This document shows positions 50,601 through 62,600 of a stretch of 64,000 nt of DNA, piece after piece. The first letter of the stretch is position 1. Every line of letters starts with the position of its first letter. The DNA comes from Pelodera strongyloides (taxonomy: Eukaryota > Nematoda > Chromadorea > Rhabditida > Rhabditidae). A program made the position numbers and the translations under genes. Where the stretch lies: assembly GCA_036852015.1 (NCBI GenBank), contig JAANDG010000054.1, positions 363,359 through 427,358 on the forward strand. Direction: 5' to 3'. Below the pieces are notes generated by a model. The model did not search any database. It was not told the origin of the DNA and saw nothing but the letters and a program-made list of their open reading frames with translations.

Positions 50601-53600
50601 CGTATGGCAATAAAAAGTGGTACCCTATTCAATATCACAGGAGATTGGAAATGTGCGCGATAATTTACCAAAAACCCCGATATGCGCCCGATGAAGGCCC
50701 GATTTTTCGAGGGACTTGATCGGGCACATATCGAGGTTTTCAATTCCCATGATATATACCGTATCCATATTGTGTACACCATATAAAAAAGCTAAAACTA
50801 ACCGATAACACCCTATCGCCCATGGACATCATCCTAGTTCTACCAGCTGGAGAATCCGGAAGTACGGTTTTGATGAAGATCCCGCTTACTGTATTACCCG
50901 TCCCTGAAAAAATACTGTAGGAAAAGGGAGAACTTTATGTATAAGAACACAGAATTAAACATTCATAGTATAGGGGACCTTTATTCATAAAAGCTCAGTT
51001 CCATTTAAAAAATGCGTCGAATTTTCAACGAATTGTCTGTGCCCCTTATTCATCTGCTTCTCATTTGCTACTAAATACAGAAATACTTATTTTAGAATGA
51101 TTATTCTATTGTACCTGAAAAAAAAATAAAATCAAAAAATCAAAAACCTGGAAGGCCACCTTTCTGCGAGACTTCTACACGACCGCCCACTATACTAATA
51201 CCTGAAAATATTTTATATTAATTTTTTATTTTTGCTTTTGTTTTTCAAAAAGCTGGAACAATTTTACATGAGATGTAAAATGTTTCACCACACTTATATA
51301 CTTGGTTGATGACGTACATATTAGTATGGGTGTTGGTTTAAAGGGTCAGGCCCATTTCAAATGACCCCTATTTTTGATGATTCCATCTGATTCTCCATGT
51401 CAAATATAGTAGGATGCAATAATTTTCTAATTTTCAAGCGCAAAAATCACTCATTATTCAGCAATTTAACGTGAGCAGTCATACACAGCTATCCATCGCA
51501 GTTGGCACGCCCATTCGCTGATTGCATATCGCAATTCCACGCCCAATAGAGCATATGCCCAATTAGCGCGAAGGGGCGTGACAAATGCGGTAAATAGTTG
51601 GGTATGACTGGCAGGGGTAAATTGCTGAATACTGCGTGAATTTTGCGCTTGAAAATTAGAAAAATACTGCATCCTACTATATTTGACATGGAGAATCAGA
51701 TGGAATCATCAAAAATAGGGGTCATTTGAAATGGGCCTGACCCTTTAAAGGACATATGTCAGTCAAAACTTTCGACAACTTTTGTTGAACACACATTCTA
51801 TTTTCGATTAATACAGGGCTTCAAAAAGGGCTTACATATCCCCTTAAAACATTAACATTACCGAAAGATTTGTTGGGATCTCTGTTGAGTATAACAGTGC
51901 GTGCTTCGCCCCAGAACTTGGACTTTTGAGCTGTCTTTTCCTTGGACTGAAATTATAAACAGTAACTTTTAGTAAAATCTTTTCTAGAAGAAATTACTAG
52001 TTAACCATATGAGTATTGGGCTAAACTCTCTTTGTTTGGGTCAATCTGGGGAATATTTCCTTCATGTTCGTTCTTCGGTCAATGAGATGTAAAGTATTTT
52101 GCGATCCGTTTTGATACAGTAACCCAAAATGAGGTTCGCCAAATTCCCAATGGTTTATCTGTTACCGTTGAATCCATGGAAGAGGCTAGACTTTGGGTTT
52201 CCGCAGATTTATCCGTTTCAGTATCGACAGGTTTCTGAGGACTCGTTGAAGGAAGCTAAAGAAAATCAGTCATTTTTCAAATGTATGAAAATGCTGAATT
52301 TGATAATCCTCGCGCAAAATTAAACTTTCAGCATTTTCAAACAAGAACTATCTTAAAGGGAGAGGCCCATGAGAAAAAAGTTGCTAAAATAAGACATTTC
52401 CAACCGTTTCCATCGCTGGAAATCCATTTGTTCCCTTAGATTCCTGGGGTTCGTCCTGGGGTTCGACTTCTGTGAGAGGTTTCACAACGACCTTCGACAT
52501 TGGAGGTTCTTCTGGGGAAGAAAATGGGACAGGCCTCGATTCTTCCTGCGACTGCAAAGTATGTGTATGTATAATAAATAAAATCAGAAACTTTGTCGGT
52601 GGACCAGGAGCACGCACAAAATTTCCCGCGTTCCACGGGTTGGCGCGCCCAGCCCTAAACTGAGTGGGTGGGCCACAATCTGGACTGGCTGGGTGGCCAC
52701 TCCTGGGTCCTGAGAGCACCACTTTAAGTTCTACGTTCTACGTTTAGCTACGGTACTTTTATATAATTTTTTTTCGGACAGGACTTTTATCTACCTACAA
52801 CCTACAAACGCCCCATAGCACATCACAAGCGGACATAAGTTCTCATTTTACCGAAACAAACAGATTCGGGTATCGCTAAAGCAGAGTCAGAATTCCTAAA
52901 TAACTATAATTTCAAAATGAACAGCGAAGTCTCGTTACCTTTGCAACCGCTTCAGCTTCAACAGTCTCTGCTTCCGCTTCAAATGACTGTCTTCTCTCCG
53001 TCTCTTCAATCTTCTCTGTGCTCTTTATTCGTTCTGATGTCTCGTTTGTCTTCTTCTCCACTTCCTCCTCTTCTTTTGCTATCTCTAGTTCGCTGCTTTT
53101 CTCTGCTTTCTCTGCTCCCTCCGCCAGGTCTTCACTGGTTTCACCAGTCAGTGGTCTCTCTATCTTCTCTACCTTCTCTTCACTCTCTCCTCCTCCAAGA
53201 GACCTCTCTTCGGAAGAGTCCAGATGAGGAAAGTTTAGCGTCTGCACGTCTAACCTGGAAAGTTGAACCTGTGAGCACGTACATTGAATTCCTTCAGTTG
53301 GGCACGATTCCCCGCTCAGGCTTCACAAACTATCATGTGGGGGAAACTTGTAATCCTGAGGCCATATTCACCACTCAATTCCCCATGGCCCATGGGGAAT
53401 TCCCCGTCTTTTTCTCTGCGTCTCTCAAATTAGAATGCTATTTTCTGTCCCCAGGGACTATTTCCCCGAGGGAATCGGAGTTGTGAATATGGCCTCTGAA
53501 TACCCTAACCCTAGCCTGAAGACATAGACACCGAGTGTCTTCTGGAACTCGTCGAATACTCTGCTCAGGACCTGTGAAACTAATCAAGCTTATTGATGAC

Positions 53601-56600
53601 TATTAAGTATTTTAAGTCTCGCAAACCTGCTACTAGTACTCGCTGGGGCGGAATCTCTCCTTATCAAAACTGTCTCCATAGGTCGTTCCAGTGAAGAACA
53701 CTCCTTTCGTTCCTCTATCCTAATGTCTGTAGACCTTCCTTCCGTCTCCTCTTCCGCTATACTTTCCGGCGGCGGTGAAGAAGGTAAGGGAGGACGTTCA
53801 GAAGATTCTCTGAACATTTATTGATCAAATTATTTATTGATTATCTAGAAGTAATCAAAACTGGTGGTTAATAAATAATTAAATGTTCACAAATGATGTT
53901 TGTCCAGAGGTCAGGACTACAAAAATGTACTTTAAAATTGATGCGCAAGTCTAAACGACAACGACAGTTCATCTGAAGATACGTCGGTGACAAATTGAAA
54001 ATAATCTTAATGACTTTACGTCGACTCTCGCCTCAGAACTACTTTGCAGGATGGAGCGACTAAAACTGTAAGATAAGCCAATTTAAATAGGTATCTTCAA
54101 GAAAAGGTTGACGTAAAATTAGGAACTTATGAATTATACAAAAAATCCAGCTTAAATAAATACCTCCTTTCTTCCAACTTGGCGCCTTTCCATTCTGGGG
54201 TTATTTGAGCAAAAAGTAGTTCCAAAACTGCATCGGATATTGCACCCTAAATAAGACATTTCAGAATTATGCGTATGTTTGTTTGTTCGTGAGGATTCAC
54301 GTTACGCTCGTATTAAATATGAATTACAGCATTACATGCTAAAGAATTTGGCTGAGTGATGGTACTTATAATTGTCATAAGTCTTAATATAAAATACGTA
54401 GCATTGAAATCAGAAGAATACGTCAGTGAAGCTAGAACTCCACGCAATTAAGAAAATCAAAGTCAATTAAATTAATTGCCGGGTGAATAATTAGGGCGGT
54501 GGGAGTGCAGGGGGAAAACTCCCTTTGCGAAACTCTCTCAGAGAAAAAGAGAGAGAGAGAGAGAGAGAGGTTTGGAGGGAGGGAAAGAGGGAGAGAGAGA
54601 GAGAGAGAGAATAAAAAGAAGAGTGGTTGCCTTGAGGCCCAATACACTTAGAATCTTTAATGGACTTGCCAACCAACAAATGGCTTCTAGAGAAAAGATT
54701 CATAAACAGCACTACTTGGAATCACTACTATTGTCTACTGTGGAGGGGTTCCCGGGAATAAAAATATTTCCACATTTTAAAGCGATGTGACACATGGTTG
54801 CAAGCCGACAATTGGTATTCTGTATGTTTGTATGTTTTATGTATTTCTTTGCTTATAAGGAATTACCATTCAGTATCCTTTTTGGCCCCTCGTACGTGCG
54901 TTGTGAAGCGCCGTGTCTTAGGGTTCCTGTTGGTTGACATTTGACATTAGTTGTCCATTATTACACTGCATGCTCTTTCTTTGTTTATTTATTTATTGTC
55001 TTCCAATAAACCATATTATTATTATGTATTACGCACATGTAAATTTGGATCTACCTCGAGAACCCAGAAGGGCGCAGTAATTTGTACATAATATATGGAA
55101 ATGCAGCTGGGCTAAATATATACGTTTGAAACACCGCGTAAACAATATACGGTAGAGAAAAAGTTAGAGCTTCAATTACATTTATTAAAAATTCCATTCG
55201 CTCTGTAACACCCCAACGTAAGGAACCATGATCATTGGTAAGAGTGTATTTAACTGCGTTATGAAAGAAATCAAAAATGAAGCCGTGCATCAATAGTTGC
55301 GCAATTGCAAGAGCTGTAACAGCAACAAAAATAAGTCGATATTCTGCGTGTTTCATACAAGAAGTCGTACACAATCTACGTATTAGGTATCTGCCTCGCT
55401 CGGCATTGAATAGAAGAAAGAAGAATGGAATAATAATGAATAGATTATTATATAAATTAGGCATTAATCCCACCTCTCCCCTACGTATTGTTCAATCAAT
55501 TTGTGACAAAGTAAGATGAGATAAGGACAAAAATCCCATGCTATAATGTGTCATAGCTATTCTAATAAAATAAAAACATAAATCTAATAAGCTATGATAT
55601 GAAAGTGTCAAAACAAGACATATATGGAAAGGTATAAGAAGTAGCGTGTGAAATTTTAAAGGTAGAATGTGAAAATAGCTAGTAAGAAAATGATAGAGAA
55701 ATAAATAAATAAACTTTACTATTAATCAAGGTACCCCGTTTCGACCCCTGAGTCATATACGAGGTTTGCCGTGTCGGAGTCTTATCAGTGTTGTGAGCTA
55801 ATGAAAGTAGATAGAGTTGTACATGACTAGTATGAATGAAGCAAACTTGCAGTTGATGACAGTACGTCAGTAATCTAGATAAAGACAAAATGAAGGAACT
55901 AGTGAAGGTGAGCAGTATGCCCGTTTAGATATCAGGAAGGGTATTGGTAATGTAATAACAGTTATGCAACAAGTTACGCTCTAAACATTTTCATGGCTCT
56001 TCTCTTATTGTTAGAAAAAGGCGTCTCCTAATTAGTCTTCGTATTCCAGAATCCAACGATAAGTGGATGCAGCAAATGAATAGGTAAATACAATAGCATT
56101 GCATGGAGAGAGAGAGAGAGATAGAGAGAGAGAGGTAGAGAGAGAGGTAGAGAGAGAGAAAGAGACATAGAGAGATAAAGAGTGGGAGAAGGAGAAGGAG
56201 AGAAAGACATGGAGGGGAAAAGAGAGAGAGAGAGAGGGAGAGACAGATAGGGAGGACTTCAAGAGATGGCGAGAAACAGATTCTCTGAGTTAGAAAAGAT
56301 AACATAGATAACTAACCTTGAATTATTCTAAATTAACTAACCTGCATAAGTTCGTGAGCCAAATCTTCTACGTAAAGTCCATCTATAAATCGACTTTTTA
56401 CGCGAGAATCTACTGGAATTTGTGACGACGAAGGGCCAGGGAGACACTCATCAACTGAAATAGTTAATCCTAAACATGTTTTTTAAACATTTATTCTCAG
56501 AGTAGTTTTTTTTTAATATGTTAGTATTTTTAACAGTAAGACTGTGTCTTTTCTGAGTTCTTTCAGTTGACTATGTATACATGTCAAGGCAATACGTACA

Positions 56601-59600
56601 CCCACTGTGTTACATAAAACAGTTTATTCGGTAGAAAATTTAAATTATTAGGAAGCACGCACGTAAACGCATATATACCAAAAGTTTAACAACAAGAAAT
56701 AGCTACATCTCGGAAGTGAAGTGAACCAACCGTGATCGTGAGTCAATGATAACGATACATCAGTATCATCGGGAGAAGTGTCCCTGGGGAGTCTGTTATT
56801 CCCTCCCATATAGGGACTTTTGTAGAACTTTGGGAACACCCTGGAAATATTACATGAAGTCGGTATTTCTCTTGAGTACATAATATTTATTTTAATCATT
56901 ACTGTTCAAACCTTTTCCTTTGATCTTTCACTATTTTCACGTTTCATAGTTATTCATTGTGGTATTACCTTGACAAAACTTGTGCGACATTTTATGTTCG
57001 TAATAAATGTTATGTTATGTTATGTTATTGATAAACTCACTTTGGTGATAGTCGACTGATGGGAGGTGTCTGGGGTTCAGAGTCCCGCGCGAAGCGCTCT
57101 TTCCATAGCTTCGCGTCCGAACCAGTGATATAGGTGATGCTAGAATGAGAGAGTAATCATATAACGAAATCTTGGTTCTAATCCAGCACATGTCTTATTG
57201 AACGCACATACATACATATAAAGAAAACATGCATTACTCATGAAAAACAGATAAAACATGTAGGATGTCTTTTACGCAGAACACTGAGTTTTTATTTTAG
57301 CGCCTACATACATATGTCTTACATTCGTTATTTTACTTTAGGCCAAAACGGTTGATTACATCAAGAATGAAGTCGCCAGAAATTAAAGAAACCATAGAGC
57401 AATTAGCTAACAATAAGAAATTAGTATTAGTGATAATTACCTGCACGTCGATCCCATCAAATTGGTTCTCTTCAGAATTGCCCTAGCTTGAGCCGGGGTC
57501 ACATCACGTAAACTCTCGTTGTTGATCATTACAATATGGTCCCCGACCTGAAATCAGAATACTTGATAGAACATTTTCTGTTAGCACCTTTGCGACCCAT
57601 ATACACGGGCTGCGTCTGGGTACACAGTCCAATGCGTACGTTTGCATACTCGTTTCGCGTTTGGCTACGGTAGTTATTGGGGATGTTAGAGTACCACAGA
57701 ATTGATACTGACTGAAGCCTCTTCTTTTTGCACCAGCAACTAAAGCATAACTTTTTCCTAATTGTAAGAACATGCGCCTTTAAATCTACGCACCTGTATC
57801 CGCCCATCTTTCGCGATCGCCTTCTTACCGCAAACGGACTTCACAACGCATCCGTTCACGCCTTTGTCCTTTTCCGCGTTCAGAGTAATTCCTGTAATAT
57901 TTATACAAATAATGTGTCTGTGCGCGGCATACCGTCCACTGGCCATATAAAAACAGGTGTAATTATGCAACTAAGTGTCGGTACTAATAATTGAGCTCAC
58001 CCATCGAAATTGCTAATATGCACGTTTGGGCATATGTAGTTTGTAGTCTGTAATTTGTACCTTTTTTAACAAAGTTCACTAACCCAATGCTAATGATCCC
58101 TTCGGAATCTTCACAGTTCTCTCCAGATGAGCCGGTAGGTAGATGACGTCATAGGCCCATGATCCTTTCAGGGATAGAGCGGGAGACGCACATGGTGAGA
58201 GAGAACGAGAGGAGCACGGAGACCACGAAGTCATCGACAGTGAAGACTGCAAGAATACGGTAATTTATACGGATATAGAAAAATTTGGTTACTGTACTTT
58301 TTTACCTTGATAATCTATTAAGTTCACTTCAGCAGCACATCAAACTATGTATAGGTTCGACAATTCTAAAAACTGGGGTAACTTAAATAGTTAGAACAGG
58401 AAATTCATTATAACAACTTAAATTGAATCCTTTGACATAACCTTTACAGATCAACGACGAAACAATCAAAGAAAAAAAAACACATAGGGAAAAGGTATAG
58501 AAATGAGGAAAACCGTAAAACTACAGTAAACGTGCAGAATCTTGAATTCTTTTGTGATAACTCTGTTACCGTACCCCGTTGAGACTCGATTGATGACTTT
58601 TTGCGGACGGAGATCGAGAAGGATAGTATCCCTGAAAAAAGGAGGGGATAGGGGAAATTAAGCAAAGGAGAAGAGAAGCTAGGGTTGGACAGGGATAGTG
58701 TCAAAACAGCACGGTGCCAATCAGATACAGCACGGTGCTAACTGGGTCTCGACAGGATTGCAACTATGACTATATAGCACCGCAGTAAAGTTAGATGTTC
58801 TACTAAAGAAGCGAAATCGAATCTGGAAGAAGCTAGCCAATCCAAGCTAGTAGCACAGACAAAGCGTAAAGCACTTTTTTGTTAATTACTTAAAGCGAAA
58901 TGCTGGCCGGTTTTTGACGCGTCGTGAACAACTGAGTTCTTACGTATTTATGCTAATTTGCTCGAATTGACTCGATTTTTTCATTCGAATTTATGTTCAT
59001 TTGCATAAGCTGCATTAAGAATGCTGAGGTGCTCGTTGTGCTTCAAAAACCGGCAGGTATTTCGCTTTAATTACGAACTAAAATCTCAGAAACTGAAGCA
59101 TGTTTGGCTATATGAAGCAGACGGGACCAAGAAACAAAAAGCTTAAAATCCATAAGGTTGGGTAAAATGATTGACTAAAATGTAAATGTAGGGTTATTAC
59201 CTGTGGATGTAGTCTTCTATACTGATCAACACCAATCCACACGGTTTCTTGAGAAGAATGTGTACTTCCTTTCTAAATACAAAAAAAGACAAAAATAGGT
59301 GAACTCCAGATGATCATATTTCACAAACCACCTACCACATCGCTTTAAAAATTATGCTCAAATTTCAGAAACCACGTACCATACCACTTTAAAAAACTGT
59401 ACACTCACATTTCTCCTACTACTTGTTGGACTGCTCCCTTGTGCCAAAAACCGTTCCGATCGTGAAATTAACGGGGAATGAGCTGAGAGACCGCCCTGGA
59501 AAATACAAAGTCAGAATAAAATTAATTTTTGAAAAAAAAAATCACATATGATGAAATTTTATATTAATCTTCCTATTAAAGAATCCAATAATAAACAACT

Positions 59601-62600
59601 TCAGATAACCGTTGACAACATTCTTAAAATATATATGTTGTTAAGCTAAAATAATAATAAAGAAATATGTTTGAGCAAGAATATAATAGGTGGTCGACAA
59701 GAATAGTGATGACATCCCATAAAATACGGGCGAAAACTCAAAATAACACTAACAGTATGATTCTATAAAAGGAATGGCAAAACAATATTAGGACATGGGG
59801 AATAAATTCCCAGGTGGCAGTTCCAAGAAGTGCATTGTATGTTTTTATCCCCTATAAAGGTAAAATCAACTTTAGTGAATGATGAGTTACGCTCGAGGGA
59901 ATTCAAACCAAGGTAACTTGAAGTCTATTCCTGTAACTTTACTTTTACATGTTCTGGTTCTAATTACAACTTAAAGCGAAATACCGGCCGGTTTTTGAAA
60001 GACATCGAGTAGACCAGCATTCATATGCAGCTTACGCAAATGAATATAATTTAGAATAAAACACCGAGCTAAATTCGAGCAAATTAGCACAAATAGGTAA
60101 GAATTCAGTTGTCCACGATGTGCTTCAAAAAGCGGCCGGTATTTCGCTTTATCACAGTGAATTTCAAGACAACATATACCAACGAGTACACTATGTATCG
60201 GGTTTCATAAGAATAGGTTCACCCACGGATTGATTTTTCGAATCGTACGTTTCAGAAGGTAAAAATATAACAACTAATGTCGAGCTCCAAATAGAGTATT
60301 CCTGTTTATATCATCCATAACTACCCTAACATGCCTTCCCTGACAAGTTAATGAATGAGCTAATTAGCCGGGGAAAGGGCCATGAATCGAAACTAATTAT
60401 GGCTCATGATCCTGAATTAAAAGCTGAAAAGAGGATGTAGTGGGCCGTGTTTAGTTCTATCTCAGCGACGATCAATATACGAGGGCGACATGCAAAGTAT
60501 TTTTGGGGCACCACGGCCTTCACTACTCAGAAGAGGGACTTCAGAAGCAAAATTACAAGCTAGAGATTAAAAAGGGGAGAGGATTAGAGATGGAGAGAGA
60601 GAATACATAGAGAGAGACGACGAGAGGGAGAACAATTAGAGGTGCAGAGAGAGAGACAGAGAGAGAGAGAACATCAAACAACGTTTAGTAAACTATTTTA
60701 TAAAGCTAGGTATGTTTCTCACTGAATGTTGTACTCAGCTGCTTACTACACTGACAGAATATTTCTTATATTCTTGAGTAACTATTCTGTTGTAATCACG
60801 GAGGAAGCAATGTAAACGTGTATTTTACATATATAAATTATGTTTGGAGCTAGCAAATGTTCTAAAAAGCAGCCCACAAATACACGAAAATCTTTATCAC
60901 TTTTAGGAACATCAAGTAAAAATTCACGAAAAATAATTAATAATTAATTGCATATCCTCAATAAACCTTTATAATTCAGAATCGGAAGTCGCTTATGACA
61001 TGGATGCAATAAAACGGAGCTCTTCCTCATATACATATTTATGATTATTTGAGGCGCAGTTACCATAACAACGCACGTAAATTAGAGAAGAGACATCTAT
61101 GATGTAGGACTAAGGATACTATGCAATAATCTTATACAAGTATCTTTAGCATTTCGGACGTAACGCGCATCACACAAACAAACAAACAAACAAACATTTT
61201 TCTTTATATAATAAGGCATTGTATACTAATATATATTACATTCTGTTTTGCTGTTGAGATTAAACAAATAAATTCATTTTATGTCTGAAAAGAGGTGTAG
61301 TTGTTTTTATTCAAAATGCTGGGTTGATGCTTTCAGGCACAATAAGCTACACGCAACAAGAGATGTTTGCCATAACATAACAATGCAAATATGGAAGCCC
61401 AAAATTCACCAATGGCAACCAAAGGCCTAATAAGCATTTTTTTTAGATAATTGTAGTGTGGTTTGATGAAGTTTTAGAAAGAGATAGATTACAATAACAA
61501 AAAAAAAGGATAAATTTTGAACTTTATAATTTCAATATACAAGTGAAAGCTTAAAGTATCAGAAAGAAAAACGAGAAAAAAACGAGGAAAAAAATTGTGC
61601 CCACTGGGGAAAAGTTTGCTCGCTAAATGCCGAAAGGTACATATTTAAAAAAAAGAGAGTACGATTTTTTTTTATTTGATAAACAACTGTATTGTACATT
61701 CGAATATAGACATTTTCAGATTTTTTTCTATCTAAAAATCAATATCTTATACAAGACTATAAGTAACCCTTTTTCGCCATTCATGCAAAGAAAAAGTGGT
61801 GATATCGAGAAATCTGCAAGTTTAATCTGAAGGAAGGACAATGGTCCCTAGGGCCCAGGGACGTTTTTACTGGGACTAGGGCCTATGTGGCCCACTTTAA
61901 AATTTGAGATTTTAAGATTAAAAAGGAGAGCTTAATTTGTGACGTTGTCAAGTGATAATTCCTTCACATACACAATACAATGTAAATAAAAAAAGTCGCT
62001 AATATAGCTTCAAATGAGAAACTTCTGTAGCGCAATACTTTATAGGCCATAGCACAGAAACCCTTTTCGAGCGCACGGAAATGTTGGTGAATCCGATCCA
62101 ATCAGACCTTCAGTACAGAAGATGTGAAAAGACTGTTGAAAAGACTGTTATCTAGCAATCTAGCTAAAATCATTCTAGCACACGCTCTAGCATATCAGAA
62201 TCAGAGACATTGCATAATTCTCTGGAAATATTTTCACCATTTAGGAATGTGGTACGAATATTGTCGAATTTCCTAAAAAAAAGGTTGCCGTAAATTTTTT
62301 TCCTGTTCTCGTAAACAGTGATTTTTGGGTTTCCGAAAAAGTCCAATAAATTTTTTTTTTTCTTCAGAAAATTGGAGGGGAAGTGGGCACTTCTGTGTCT
62401 CGAAACCGACTAATTTGTGCTTTTGGTGGCATGAGAGTGAAAGGGAGAGAGAGAGAAGAGTGAGAGAGAGGAAGAGAGAGAGAGATATAGAGGAAGAGAG
62501 AGAGAGAGTGGGAGAGGGAGAGAGTGAGAGACGTACAGAGAGGGAGAGATTCTTGATGTGCCGGTGAGAAACCTAAATTAGCCGGATTAACGTCGTGAGC

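Larger units (their letters stand above)
50263..51946 (-). other. MPDZ: MPDZ PDZ7-like domain
   Basis: Exons 51946-51862, 51201-51148, 50903-50803, 50379-50263. [20 protein letters not shown], then [20 protein letters not shown] and [20 protein letters not shown], ending [10 protein letters not shown]. The insertion before GIFIK and the [11 protein letters not shown] helix are specific to MPDZ/PATJ PDZ7. Confidence 0.93.
54164..56454 (-). other. MPDZ: MPDZ conserved-looking helical segment before PDZ7
   Basis: Exons 56454-56342 and 54246-54164 join in phase 0 to give [16 protein letters not shown] followed by [20 protein letters not shown]. Unlike the surrounding low-complexity linkers it has an amphipathic helical pattern. 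No domain is recognised here in vertebrate MPDZ. The intron between the two exons is 2.1 kb and contains a 7TM-like fragment on the same strand. Confidence 0.55.

Noticed and set aside
52917..53486. 189-codon plus-strand frame rich in Leu and Ser
   Set aside because: Antisense shadow of the acidic MPDZ exon 53254-52939, continuing into a MITE.
53510..53531. GC-type donor extending the 53571 exon
   Set aside because: The standard donor CG|GTGTCT at 53532 gives correct phases on both sides; the GC donor does not when the upstream exon is included.
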